Shown here: positions 9,378-17,607 of the stretch, one piece after another
Numbering within the stretch: the first letter of the stretch is position 1
How the letters are laid out: each line of letters begins with the position of its first letter
Origin: PALSA-1003 sp963741315
GTDB taxonomy: Bacteria; Pseudomonadota; Gammaproteobacteria; Burkholderiales; Casimicrobiaceae
Length of the DNA stretch: 64,000 nt
Direction: 5' to 3'
Assembly (NCBI GenBank): GCA_963741315.1
Contig: CAVUHK010000002.1
Span: 248,001 to 312,000, forward strand
Translations under genes and position numbers: made by a program
The notes under the pieces: generated by a model
The model's input: only the letters and a program-made list of their open reading frames with translations
Database searches by the model: none
Told to the model about the DNA's origin: nothing

Positions 9378-10673
9378 TCAGGCCTTTCCGGCCGCGTACA
9401 GCGCTCGCGACAGGTCTTCGATCAGGTCGTCGGCGTCTTCGAGTCCCACCGAGAGGCGGATCGTGCCTTCGGTGATGCCGGCGGCAAGCAGATCCGCCGC
9501 AGCGACGCGGAAATGCGTCGTGCTCGCCGGATGTATCACCAGCGACTTCGCGTCGCCGACGTTCGCCAGGTGCGAAAAGATCTTCAATGCCTCGATGAAT
9601 TTGCGCCCCTGTTCGCGGGTACCGCGAATGGCGAAGCTGAACACCGCGCCACAGCCTCGCGGCAGCAGTCGCTGCGCGAGCGCGTGATCGCGATGCACCG
9701 GCAGCTCCGGATACCCGACCTGCTCGACCAGTGGATGCGCGGCAAGGAAGGCGACGATTCGGCGCGTGTTCTCGACGTGGCGTTGCATGCGCAGCGGCAG
9801 CGTCTCGATGCCCTGCAGGATCTGGAACGCGGTCATCGGCGCCATGCACGCGCCGAAATCGCGAATGCCCTCTCGCCGCGCGCGCAGCAGGAACGCCGCG
9901 GTCGTCGATTCTTCCGCGAACACCATGTTGTGAAATCCCGCGTACGGCTCGGTCAACGTGGGAAACCTGCCGGAGCGTTCCCAGTCGAACGCGCCACTAT
10001 CGACGAGCAGCCCACCGATCACCACGCCGTGTCCGGAGAGGAACTTGGTCGCGGAATGGTAGACCAGGTCAGCGCCGTGTTCGAAAGGTCGCACCAGGTA
10101 CGGCGTCGTGAACGTGGAATCGACCAGCAGCGGCAGCCCGTGCTCGTGCGCCAGCGCGGCGACGCGCGGCATGTCGAGCACGTCGAGACCGGGATTGCCC
10201 AGCGTTTCACCGAACAGCAGGCGCGTCTCGGGCCGGATCGCCGCGCGCCACGCGTCGATGTCGTGCGGCGCGACGAAGGTGGTGGTGATGCCGAAGCGCG
10301 GCAGCGTGTAATCGAGCAGGTTGTGCGAGCCACCGTAGAGCGCGCGCGAGGCGACGATATGGCCGCCGGCACCCATCAGCGTCGCGATCGCAAGGTGCAG
10401 CGCGGCCTGCCCGCTGGCGACGGCGATGGCGCCGACGCCTGCCTCGAGCGCGCTGATGCGCTCCTCGAGCACCGCGCAGGTGGGGTTGGAAATGCGCGAA
10501 TAGACGTGACCGGCGCGTTCCATGTTGAACAACGCCGCCGCGTGATCGCTGTCGGGGAAGACGAACGAAGCCGACTGGTAGATCGGCGTGGCGCGGGCGC
10601 CGGTCGCGGGATCGGGATGCGCTCCCGCGTGCAGCGTCAGCGTGTCGAAATGCGTGGTCTTGGCTTTGCTCAT
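9378..10673 (-). CDS. metY: O-acetylhomoserine (or O-succinylhomoserine) sulfhydrylase, PLP-dependent
   Basis: Cys/Met metabolism PLP enzyme of 431 residues, the length of MetY-type O-acetylhomoserine aminocarboxypropyltransferases (cystathionine gamma-synthases are ~390). Seen: TPIYQSASFVFPD, SRISNPTCAVLEERI, the PLP lysine in VYHSATKFLSGHG and HPASTTHF near the C-terminus. It makes homocysteine from an activated homoserine ester and sulfide. ATG 10673 gives the conserved N-terminus THFDTLTLHAG. First gene of the minus-strand run, divergent from the OsmC gene, so the 147-base gap 10674-10820 must hold both promoters. Confidence 0.9.
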   Translation of the reverse strand: MSKAKTTHFDTLTLHAGAHPDPATGARATPIYQSASFVFPDSDHAAALFNMERAGHVYSRISNPTCAVLEERISALEAGVGAIAVASGQAALHLAIATLMGAGGHIVASRALYGGSHNLLDYTLPRFGITTTFVAPHDIDAWRAAIRPETRLLFGETLGNPGLDVLDMPRVAALAHEHGLPLLVDSTFTTPYLVRPFEHGADLVYHSATKFLSGHGVVIGGLLVDSGAFDWERSGRFPTLTEPYAGFHNMVFAEESTTAAFLLRARREGIRDFGACMAPMTAFQILQGIETLPLRMQRHVENTRRIVAFLAAHPLVEQVGYPELPVHRDHALAQRLLPRGCGAVFSFAIRGTREQGRKFIEALKIFSHLANVGDAKSLVIHPASTTHFRVAAADLLAAGITEGTIRLSVGLEDADDLIEDLSRALYAAGKA

Positions 10674-10820
10674 GGTCGCGTCCCGGCCCGATTGCCAATG
10701 CCCGCGTATGTTAGCGCATCGCCGCGCATTGAAGCTCAGTAAGCGCACGCTACTTGGCCGGCACTCGCCTACGGCATACACTTGACGCTTCAGCGATCAT
10801 CGCGAATTCCGGAGCAAACC

Positions 10821-11246
10821 ATGCAACGCAAGGCATCCGCCCGCTGGCAGGGCACCGCGAAAGAAGGCACCGGCACGATCAGCACGCAGAGCGGCACGCT
10901 CAAGGACACGCCCTACTCGTTCGTCGCCCGCTTCGGCGACGGCAAAGGCACCAACCCGGAAGAACTGGTAGCCGCCGCGCATGCGGGCTGCTTCACCATG
11001 GCATTGTCGTTCATGCTCAACAACGCCGGCTTCACCGCCGAAGCACTCGACACCGAAGCGGCGCTGACCATGGAGCAGGTCAACGGCGCCTGGACCGTCA
11101 CCGCGATTCACCTCACGACGCGCGGCCGCGTGCCCAACATCGATGCCGCCAAGTTCGCCGAAGTTGCCGCCGACGCCAAGGCCAACTGTCCGATTTCGCG
11201 GCTGTTGAACGCGACTATTACGATGGATGCGAAGTTGGCGGGGTAA
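10821..11246 (+). CDS. OsmC family peroxiredoxin-like protein
   Basis: Organic hydroperoxide reductase of the OsmC branch, 141 residues. Both redox cysteines are present: one in AAHAGCFTMALS and one in KANCPISRLL; the family reduces organic peroxides with these two thiols. The N-terminus MQRKASARWQGTAKEG matches OsmC. ATG 10821 follows a weak CCGGAG site. Probably cytoplasmic and stress-induced, as in relatives. Confidence 0.92.
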   Translation: MQRKASARWQGTAKEGTGTISTQSGTLKDTPYSFVARFGDGKGTNPEELVAAAHAGCFTMALSFMLNNAGFTAEALDTEAALTMEQVNGAWTVTAIHLTTRGRVPNIDAAKFAEVAADAKANCPISRLLNATITMDAKLAG

Positions 11247-11290
11247 GCGCTACCCGGCGAAGGGCCCCGCGCAGCGGGGATCGCAAAACC

Positions 11291-12385
11291 ATGGACACCG
11301 GCTCGACGCCACCGCCCCGCAAAGGCCGCGGCGCAACTTTCAATCCCGGCAACCGCTTTGCGCACGACTCGCGCGAAGCGGTCGACGACGGCTGGGTGCA
11401 ACCCCCCGAACCGTCCGAGGGAGAGGATCCGCCGCCGCTGAAGACCACGGTGACGATCCAGCGTGCGCGAACGATCATCGCCCGCAACGATTCGCCCGAC
11501 ATTCCCTTCACGCAGTCGATCAATCCGTATCAGGGCTGCGAACACGGCTGCGTGTACTGCTACGCACGCCCCTCGCACGCGTATCTGGACCTGTCGCCGG
11601 GCCTCGACTTCGAGACCAAGCTGTTCGCCAAGCCGAATGCGGTGGAGCTGCTCACCGCCGAGCTGGCCAAGCCGGGTTACGTCTGCGACGCGATCGCACT
11701 GGGCACCAATACCGACCCTTATCAGCCGATCGAGCGCGACTGGAAGATCACGCGCCAGATCCTCGAGCTGCTCAGCGCCTGCGATCATCCGTTGACCATC
11801 GTCACCAAGTCGGCGCTGGTCGAACGCGACATCGACATCCTGGCGCCGATGGCGGCGAAGAACCTCGCCCGCGTCTATGTGTCGATCACGACACTCGACC
11901 GCGACCTCGCTCGCAAGCTTGAACCGCGCGCGGCCGCGCCGCAGCGGCGCCTCGCCGCGGTCAAGGCGCTGACCGACGCCGGCATTCCCGTCGGCGTGCT
12001 CGCGGCGCCGATGATTCCGCAGCTCAACGACCGCGACCTCGAAGCGATCCTCGAAGCCGCGACGGCGAATGGCGCGCGTTGGGCCGGCTGGATCATGGTG
12101 CGACTGCCGCACGAAGTGAAGCACCTGTTCCGCGACTGGCTGACGCAACACTACCCGCTGCGCGCCGCGCACGTCATGAGCCTCATCCAGCAAATGCGCG
12201 GCGGCCGCGACAACGATCCGAATTTCGGCTCGCGCATGCGCGGCACCGGCTTGTTCGCCGACTTGATGGCCCGCCGCTTCGACGTCGCCTGCGCACGGCT
12301 GGGGTTGAACGCGGACCGTAATGCACAGCTGGAAACGTCGCTCTTCCGTCCACCACAACGCGGCCCGCAACTGCCACTGTTCTGA
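11291..12385 (+). CDS. PA0069 family radical SAM protein
   Basis: Protein of 364 residues with the radical-SAM cluster motif CEHGCVYC (CxxxCxxC) preceded by SINPYQG and followed by YARPSHAYL, all typical of the spore-photoproduct-lyase-like PA0069 group. The family binds a 4Fe-4S cluster and SAM; its reaction is not established as far as I know. ATG 11291 gives the usual Pro- and Arg-rich N-terminal tail (KGRGATFNPGNRF). It follows the OsmC gene by 44 bases on the same strand. Confidence 0.9.
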   Translation: MDTGSTPPPRKGRGATFNPGNRFAHDSREAVDDGWVQPPEPSEGEDPPPLKTTVTIQRARTIIARNDSPDIPFTQSINPYQGCEHGCVYCYARPSHAYLDLSPGLDFETKLFAKPNAVELLTAELAKPGYVCDAIALGTNTDPYQPIERDWKITRQILELLSACDHPLTIVTKSALVERDIDILAPMAAKNLARVYVSITTLDRDLARKLEPRAAAPQRRLAAVKALTDAGIPVGVLAAPMIPQLNDRDLEAILEAATANGARWAGWIMVRLPHEVKHLFRDWLTQHYPLRAAHVMSLIQQMRGGRDNDPNFGSRMRGTGLFADLMARRFDVACARLGLNADRNAQLETSLFRPPQRGPQLPLF

Positions 12386-12477
12386 GCGAAGCCTTGCGGC
12401 GCCGCGCGCGACGCGGCACCATGCCACGATCCGGGCGTCGAGACCCGGCCACGACAATCACTCCGGGGAGGAAATCG

Positions 12478-12897
12478 ATGAGCGGCATCAACCATTTCGC
12501 GGCGATCGTCGCCGGCCTGGTGCAGTTTGCCTTCGGCGCGGTCTGGTACACGATGTTCAGCCAGGCGTGGATGATCGGCATCGGCAAGACCCGCGAACAG
12601 CTTATGGCCGACAACGGCAATTCTCCGCTGCCCTACATCATCGCAGTCGTCACGTCGATCATCGTCGCGTACACCATTGCGTGGCTGCTGCCCAAACTCG
12701 GCGCGCAATCGGTTGCCGGAGGCATCCGAACGGGCGTGATGCTGGCGATGACGCTGGTCGCGACCACGCTGGCGCTCAACTACGGCTTCGAGGGGCGCTC
12801 GTTGTCGCTGTGGCTGATCAACGCCGGATACATGGTCGTTGGAATGGGTGTCATGGGCGCGATCGTCGGCGGCTGGACGCGCAAGGCGGCGGCCTGA
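12478..12897 (+). CDS. DUF1761 family membrane protein
   Basis: Small integral membrane protein of 139 residues with about four hydrophobic helices. The N-terminal GLVQFAFGAVWYTMF is the characteristic DUF1761 first helix. GGGGAGGAAA precedes ATG 12478 by a few bases. No function is known for the family. Its stop is immediately followed by the ATG of the RraA-like gene, so the two may be cotranscribed, although nothing else links them. Confidence 0.85.
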   Translation: MSGINHFAAIVAGLVQFAFGAVWYTMFSQAWMIGIGKTREQLMADNGNSPLPYIIAVVTSIIVAYTIAWLLPKLGAQSVAGGIRTGVMLAMTLVATTLALNYGFEGRSLSLWLINAGYMVVGMGVMGAIVGGWTRKAAA

Positions 12898-13554
12898 ATG
12901 AATCCGAGTTTGACGCTGACCGACCGGCTGGCGCGGTGCTACACCGGCGCGGTGCACGACGTGTTGCGCATGATGGGCCATGAGAATGTCGTGCTGCCGC
13001 CGGAGATCAAGGCGATAGCACCGGGCACGCGCTTGGCCGGCCCTGTCTGGACCGTTGCCGGTCATATCGACCGCACCAAGACGCGCGACGAGACGCTGCT
13101 CGGCTGGTGCACGCTGCTGGCCCGGGCGCCTGCCGGCCATGTGATCGTCTGCCAGCCCAACAACCATGAAGTCGCGCTGATGGGCGAACTCTCCGCGCAG
13201 ACGCTCGCCGCGCGCGGTGTTCGCGGCTACGTGGTCGACGGCGGATCGCGCGACACCGACCTTGTGCTCGAGCAGGGCTTTCCCGTGTTCTGCTCGTTCC
13301 TCACGCCCGCCGACATCGTCGCGCGCTGGATTCCCGATCGCTACGGCGAGCCGGTGACCATCGGAGCGGTCACCATCGCCACCGGCGACTACCTGCTCGG
13401 CGATCGCGACGGCGTCGTCGTCATTCCGCAGGCGTGCGCCGACGAGGCGATCCAGCGTACCGAGGAAGTGGTCGCCACCGAGAGCGACATGCGCCGTGCG
13501 CTCATCGGCGGCATGGATCCGGTCGCGGCGTATCACAAGTATGGAAAATTCTGA
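12898..13554 (+). CDS. RraA-like / 4-hydroxy-4-methyl-2-oxoglutarate aldolase family protein
   Basis: Protein of 218 residues with the RraA/HMG-aldolase fold. The substrate and metal site VVDGGSRDTD carries the conserved Arg-Asp pair, and LGDRDGVVVIP is the C-terminal family signature. Family members with these residues are divalent-metal class II pyruvate aldolases acting on 2-keto-4-hydroxy acids; RNase-E inhibitors of the family are shorter. Being first in a run with a SAF protein and a UxaA dehydratase, it plausibly cleaves the keto-acid made by that dehydratase. This is inference from context. Confidence 0.85.
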   Translation: MNPSLTLTDRLARCYTGAVHDVLRMMGHENVVLPPEIKAIAPGTRLAGPVWTVAGHIDRTKTRDETLLGWCTLLARAPAGHVIVCQPNNHEVALMGELSAQTLAARGVRGYVVDGGSRDTDLVLEQGFPVFCSFLTPADIVARWIPDRYGEPVTIGAVTIATGDYLLGDRDGVVVIPQACADEAIQRTEEVVATESDMRRALIGGMDPVAAYHKYGKF

Positions 13555-13579
13555 ACGCCGGCCGCCCGCGCGGGCGACG

Positions 13580-13849
13580 ATGAAACTCTCGCCGCAGGAC
13601 AACATCGCCATCGCGTTGCGCGCATTGCGTGCCGGTGAACGCGTCGATTGCGATGGCCTTGCATTGACCGTGGAGCGCGACATCGCGCTCGGCCACAAGC
13701 TCGCGGCGCGCTCGATCGCGGCGGGTGAAACCATCCTCAAGTACAACTGCCCGATCGGGTCGGCGACCCGCGCGATCGCTGCCGGTGAATACGTGCACAC
13801 GCACAACGTGGCGAGCAACTACCTGCCAACCTACACGCTGCCCGAATGA
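13580..13849 (+). CDS. SAF domain protein, UxaA small subunit-like
   Basis: Protein of 89 residues equivalent to the N-terminal SAF domain of altronate/galactarate dehydratases (DNIAIALRALRAGE... and EYVHTHNVAS, ending just where the large domain begins). ATG 13580 is taken; a longer start at ATG 13541 would overlap the RraA-like gene by 14 bases and add a charged tail. Its last bases overlap the start of the large-subunit gene (ATGA), so the two chains are probably made in equal amounts and assemble into one enzyme. The gene at 20486-22021 has the same two parts fused. Confidence 0.87.
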   Translation: MKLSPQDNIAIALRALRAGERVDCDGLALTVERDIALGHKLAARSIAAGETILKYNCPIGSATRAIAAGEYVHTHNVASNYLPTYTLPE

Positions 13850-15057
13850 ACGACGCACCGATGCAAAGCTTGCGCGGCTATCTGCGCGATGACGGCCGCA
13901 AGGGCATTCGCAATGTCCTGGTGGTCGCCTATCTGGTGGAATGCGCGCACCACGTCGCGCGCGAAATCACGAGCAGATTCCGCGACCGCGACGTACACCT
14001 GATCGGCTTTCCCGGCTGCTACCCGAACGAATACGCGCTGACCATGATGCAGAAGCTGTGCACGCATCCCAACGTCGGCGCCGCGCTGCTGGTCTCGCTC
14101 GGCTGCGAAGGCTTCAACAAGCGCGAACTCGCGCGCACCATCGAGAACACCGGGCGGCCGGTGGCGACCATCGGTATCCAGGACACCGGCGGCACGCGCA
14201 AGACCATCGCCGACGGCCAGGCGTGGGTCGAGGCGACGCTGCCCTGGCTCGCCGAGCAGCCGACGGTGCCAATGGCCGTGTCCGAACTCGTCGTCGGCAC
14301 CATCTGCGGCGGCTCCGACGCGACGTCGGGCTTGACCGCCAATCCGGCGATGGGCGTCGCCTTCGATCTGCTGGTCGAAGCCGGCGCGGCGACCATCTTC
14401 GAGGAGACCGGCGAGCTGATCGGCATGGAACACCTGATGGCGGCACGCGCCGCGCGGCCCGAGCTGGGTGTCGCGCTCAAGGACAGCGTGGGCAAGGCGG
14501 CGCGCTATTACGCGACGCTGGGCTATGCCAGTTTCGCGCCCGGCAATGCCGACGGGGGCTTGACCACCATCGAGGAAAAATCGCTGGGTGCATACGCGAA
14601 ATCAGGACAATCGAAAATCGACGGCATCGTCAAGCCCGGCATCGCCCCGCCCGCGAAGGGACTCTATCTGCTCGACGTCGTCCCCGATGGCGAAGTGCGC
14701 TACGGCTTTCCAAACATCAACGACAACGCGGAGATCGCCGAGCTCATCGCCTGCGGCTCGCATGTGATCCTGTTCTCGACCGGACGCGGCTCGGTGGTCG
14801 GCTCGGCGATCTCGCCGGTGATCAAGGTGTGCGCCAATCCCGACACCTACAAGCGAATGAGCGAGGACATGGACGTCGACGCGGGGCGCATCCTCGAGGG
14901 TCGCGCGACGCTGGCCGAAGTCGGCAGGGAAATCTACGATCTCATCGGTCGCGTCGGCAACGGCGAGGCCACATGCTCGGAAGCGCTCGGCCACCAGGAA
15001 TTCATCCTGACCTACAAGAGTTTCGAGCCGCTGGGTCCCGCCTGTCTGCCGCGCTAG
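13846..15057 (+). CDS. UxaA family dehydratase, large subunit
   Basis: Protein of 403 residues, the catalytic C-terminal part of the altronate/galactarate dehydratase family. Shared with UxaA/GarD: GRKGIRNVLVV, VSLGCEGFNK, GTICGGSDATSGLTANPA, GGLTTIEEKSLGAYAKSG and FSTGRGSVVG. Known members are iron-dependent and remove water from sugar acids to give 2-keto-3-deoxy acids. The SAF partner is encoded just upstream with a 4-base overlap and an RraA-like aldolase before that, so the trio looks like a dehydratase-aldolase module. The exact aldonate or aldarate is not predictable here. Confidence 0.88.
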   Translation: MNDAPMQSLRGYLRDDGRKGIRNVLVVAYLVECAHHVAREITSRFRDRDVHLIGFPGCYPNEYALTMMQKLCTHPNVGAALLVSLGCEGFNKRELARTIENTGRPVATIGIQDTGGTRKTIADGQAWVEATLPWLAEQPTVPMAVSELVVGTICGGSDATSGLTANPAMGVAFDLLVEAGAATIFEETGELIGMEHLMAARAARPELGVALKDSVGKAARYYATLGYASFAPGNADGGLTTIEEKSLGAYAKSGQSKIDGIVKPGIAPPAKGLYLLDVVPDGEVRYGFPNINDNAEIAELIACGSHVILFSTGRGSVVGSAISPVIKVCANPDTYKRMSEDMDVDAGRILEGRATLAEVGREIYDLIGRVGNGEATCSEALGHQEFILTYKSFEPLGPACLPR

Positions 15058-15065
15058 TCTATGCG

Positions 15066-15145
15066 GTCATCCCCGCGAAAGCGGGGATCCAGCGTCGTCA
15101 TCGTACACGCCACTGGGTTCCCGCTTTCGCGGGAACGACGCGACG
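15066..15145. repeat. Pair of inverted palindromic extragenic repeats
   Basis: Two near-identical hairpins face each other between the convergent UxaA and AllA-like genes: TCCCCGC-GAAA-GCGGGGA (15070-15087) and GTTCCCGC-TTTC-GCGGGAAC (15117-15136). The GAAA and TTTC loops show the second is the reverse complement of the first. CGTCATTCCCGCGAAAGCGGG-type elements of this kind are widespread REP-like intergenic repeats in Proteobacteria. The position after both stop codons also allows a role in 3' end stabilisation or termination. Confidence 0.75.
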
Positions 15146-15150
15146 TGTCG

Positions 15151-15795
15151 TCACGCCAACGTAGCCTCGAGCAGGCACCCAAACTCGCGCGCGAAATCGA
15201 TCGACACCCGCGCGTGCACCGCGCCCTGCTTGTCGAAGAAGCGCTGCGTGCCGCGCATGGCGAACACGCCTTCGTGCCATACGTTGGGATGGATATAGAG
15301 CCCGCACGTGCCATCGAAGCGGAAGCAGACGAAATCTTCCGGCCGGACGTCGTCGCCGGGTCGCGCCAGCGGCACCATGAACGGCGCGCGGTCGAGCGGA
15401 AAGAAGAGCTGACCGCCATCCGGATGGTAATTCGCGTGCCAGAGCAGCATGCGCTGCGGATCGCGTACGTGCGACGCATCGGCAACAGTCGGGTCGGCGG
15501 CGTAGGCGAGAATGTAGTGGCCGCCGACCGCTTCGTTGCGGCCATACAGGATGTCGCCCTGCCAGTCGGCGACGAACACACCCTCGGTCGTGCCGCCCTG
15601 GTCGCCGGTGTCCTCGTCAACGGGCCGCCAGCCCGCAGCCGGCCAGCGAGTGATTGCTATGGCGCAGGTATCAGGGTCATCGACCAGGAATCCGTAATCC
15701 TGCAGCGTCTGCGGCGTCGCGGCGACCACCGGCATCGCAACGCGGGCCAGCCCCGCGGGCAGCTCCGGACGCAGGAAGTCGAAGACCGGCGCCAT
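15151..15795 (-). CDS. Ureidoglycolate lyase (AllA)-like protein
   Basis: Protein of 214 residues resembling the AllA cupin family: GQLFFPLDRAPFMVPLA, a barrel strand FRFDGTCGLYIHPNVWHEG and VSIDFAREFGC at the end. Known AllA splits ureidoglycolate to glyoxylate and urea in purine breakdown, but no other allantoin gene is nearby, and such proteins also occur in sugar-acid clusters with unknown roles. It is convergent with the UxaA module and 16 bases after a small Lys-rich gene. Family fairly sure, reaction unsure. Confidence 0.72.
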   Translation of the reverse strand: MAPVFDFLRPELPAGLARVAMPVVAATPQTLQDYGFLVDDPDTCAIAITRWPAAGWRPVDEDTGDQGGTTEGVFVADWQGDILYGRNEAVGGHYILAYAADPTVADASHVRDPQRMLLWHANYHPDGGQLFFPLDRAPFMVPLARPGDDVRPEDFVCFRFDGTCGLYIHPNVWHEGVFAMRGTQRFFDKQGAVHARVSIDFAREFGCLLEATLA

Positions 15796-15811
15796 CGCAG
15801 CGCAAATCCTG

Positions 15812-15973
15812 CTACTGCGGGTCGGTCGGCGCCTCGCCGGTTGGGGGCGGCGCCAGCGGATCCGCCGCCGGAACCGCGTGGCGTTCTAGCTTGCGCAGGC
15901 GCTTCTCCTCCTGTTTCTTCTTTTTCTCGAGTTCTTTCTGCCGCTTCTGGAACTGGAAGTTCGGTTTTGCCAA
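15812..15973 (-). CDS. 53-residue Lys-rich coiled protein with TTG start
   Basis: Reading from TTG 15973 gives a 53-residue protein: a basic aromatic head (AKPNFQFQKRQKELEKK), a Lys/Glu-rich helix and a Pro-rich tail ending TDPQ. AAAGGTGA lies a few bases before the TTG, and the head matches a family of small hypothetical proteins I know from Betaproteobacteria that normally begin MAKPN. No ATG or GTG gives a better start. Function unknown; the charge pattern suggests nucleic-acid or ribosome contact, which is a guess. It lies between the LysR gene and the AllA-like gene on the same strand. Confidence 0.7.
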   Translation of the reverse strand: MAKPNFQFQKRQKELEKKKKQEEKRLRKLERHAVPAADPLAPPPTGEAPTDPQ

Positions 15974-16118
15974 CGCGTCACCTTTCAGAGTAGGAGCGGG
16001 CCCGTTCCGATGTGCGCGTTGCCTCGCGAGAGGTCCCTCGTGACGCGGACGGTTCGGGTCGGGTGCGCCCGCATTGTAGGGTCATCCCGGTCGTGGCCGC
16101 CAGCGATTTCCGGAGGGC

Positions 16119-17075
16119 TCAGTTGCCTTCCACCGCCTTGTCCTCGATGCTCAAAACGCGCGCCTGGCCATTGCCTGGAGCGCGCCCAGCGCCAAGTTGC
16201 AGGCTCCAGACATCGGCCAGCACCTCGAGCAGCGCGCGAACGACCGGATCGTGCTCGCGCGCCTGCATGTAAATGAACCATAGCGTCGTTGCCACCCGTG
16301 CGTCGCGCCAGAGGCAGATCTCGCCGGCCTCCACCATGCGCTGCGCGACTTCATCACGAATGAGCGCCATGCCAAGACCCGAGGCCACCAACGAGCTGAC
16401 GACGGCTTCGTGATCGGCGCCGATGAGTTTGGTCGGCGATACGCCGTGCGGGCGAAACAGGTCCTGCGCGAGCTGGCGGTGGGTACTGACCTCGGGCGGC
16501 ATGATCCACGGTTCGGCGGCGATTTCGTTCCAGTCGGCGCGCTCGATGCGCTCGCGCCACTCGAAAGGGGCCGCGACCCGATAGCTGATCTCGCGCAACG
16601 CCACGCCGGCGACTTGCGGCGCACGCAGCTCGCCGTAGTAAAAGCTGCCGTCGAGGGCACCCGCGCGCACGTGCTCGAGTGCTTCGCCAGTGATCTCGTG
16701 CTGGAATTCGATGCCGAGCAGCGGATAGCGCTCGACCGCGACGCTCATGAAGTCGCCCAGGCGGATGAATTCGGGGTCCGACAGCGAGCCCAGCGTGACC
16801 AGTCCGGTGACTTCGCCCTTCAGGGCACGAGCCTCGGAGTGCAGGGTTTGAGCCGCCGCAAGCACCTTTTCGGCCTCGGCCAGCAGGCGCCGGCCGGCCG
16901 CGGTCAGGATCATGCCCGCTGGGGTGCGCTCGAACAACGGCAGGTCGAGTTCATCCTCCAGCGCCTTGATCTGGGCCGATAGGGCCGGTTGGCTGATGTG
17001 CAATTTCTCGGCGGCGCGGGTCAGATGACCGGCTTCCGCGACCGCCGCAAAGCTCTTAAGACGATTGAATTCCAT
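16119..17075 (-). CDS. LysR family transcriptional regulator
   Basis: Protein of 318 residues with the LysR layout: winged helix-turn-helix at residues 1-60 (AAEKLHISQPALSAQIKALE) and a periplasmic-binding-protein-like effector domain after about residue 90. Closest in feel to the CynR/CbbR-like group; the ligand cannot be inferred. ATG 17075 gives the standard MEFNRLKSF start. A 9-bp inverted repeat with 39-bp spacing lies directly upstream and may be its own operator. The neighbouring minus-strand genes (53-residue protein, AllA-like) are 145 bases away, so they may not share its transcript. Confidence 0.92.
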   Translation of the reverse strand: MEFNRLKSFAAVAEAGHLTRAAEKLHISQPALSAQIKALEDELDLPLFERTPAGMILTAAGRRLLAEAEKVLAAAQTLHSEARALKGEVTGLVTLGSLSDPEFIRLGDFMSVAVERYPLLGIEFQHEITGEALEHVRAGALDGSFYYGELRAPQVAGVALREISYRVAAPFEWRERIERADWNEIAAEPWIMPPEVSTHRQLAQDLFRPHGVSPTKLIGADHEAVVSSLVASGLGMALIRDEVAQRMVEAGEICLWRDARVATTLWFIYMQAREHDPVVRALLEVLADVWSLQLGAGRAPGNGQARVLSIEDKAVEGN

Positions 17076-17080
17076 CGCCC

Positions 17081-17137
17081 AGTCCTTGCAATGTCAATGC
17101 TTCACCCTAGCATATTTTGTGCATTGCAGCAAGGACT
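17081..17137. promoter_or_regulatory. Inverted repeat upstream of the lysR gene
   Basis: AGTCCTTGC at 17081-17089 is repeated exactly in inverse as GCAAGGACT at 17129-17137, and inside it GCAATG (17088-17093) pairs with CATTGC (17122-17127). The arms lie 6-62 bases before the LysR start codon and enclose an AT-rich segment. LysR proteins typically bind such dyads as tetramers in the divergent or autoregulatory promoter. Assignment to this LysR is by position only. Confidence 0.5.
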
Positions 17138-17259
17138 TAGTACTCATAGTTATGGGCTATGACCCGCATCAGCACTCACTATTGGCTTTTCCGGCGTTCC
17201 GGCCTCATGTTGTCATTGTGCAACGCACCATGTCGTTGGAATGATTGAAAGGACTCAAG

Positions 17260-17607
17260 ATGAAACGCCAATATGTAATCCCGGACCTGCTGGCCAGCCT
17301 GACCGCCGACGCCCTGTTTGCGGGGTCCCCCCGGCGCGACGAGCGCGCTGCGGCCAAAGCAACCGAGCCAACGGCCAGGCAGCGCCTGGGTCGATGGTTC
17401 AAGCGAGCGGCGGAAGCCGCGTCCAATGCGACGCCGCGGGTCGTGACGCCCGACACGCTGACCGACGATTGGGCCGGCGGCTGGTATGCCCGGACGCGTC
17501 TGCTGCAGGCCACGACCCTGGCGCAACATGCTGCCAATAGTGGCGCTACGACCGGCCAGAAAGCAGTTTTGAACGCGTCTGCGGTCGACGCGAAGGCGGC
17601 ATCATGA
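17260..17607 (+). CDS. Hypothetical protein upstream of DUF3563
   Basis: Protein of 115 residues, no family recognised. GAAAGGA at 17247-17253 gives ATG 17260 a good ribosome site. The sequence has a basic middle (RQRLGRWFKRAAEAAS), a DDWAGGWYARTRLL segment and an Ala-rich tail; no signal peptide or clear membrane helix. Its stop overlaps the start of the DUF3563 gene (ATGA), so the two small proteins are coupled. It is divergent from lysR across a 184-base region. Confidence 0.7.
   Translation: MKRQYVIPDLLASLTADALFAGSPRRDERAAAKATEPTARQRLGRWFKRAAEAASNATPRVVTPDTLTDDWAGGWYARTRLLQATTLAQHAANSGATTGQKAVLNASAVDAKAAS

Noticed and set aside
8796..10742. 648-codon open frame on the plus strand
   Set aside because: Antisense to the hydrolase and metY-like genes; the translation is Arg/Gln/His-rich with no domain, typical of GC-rich shadows.
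15066..15145. CRISPR-like repeats
   Set aside because: Only two copies, each a hairpin and in inverted orientation; fits an extragenic palindromic element.
15151..15795. Allantoin-degradation locus
   Set aside because: AllA similarity alone; no other purine or ureide gene is present nearby.
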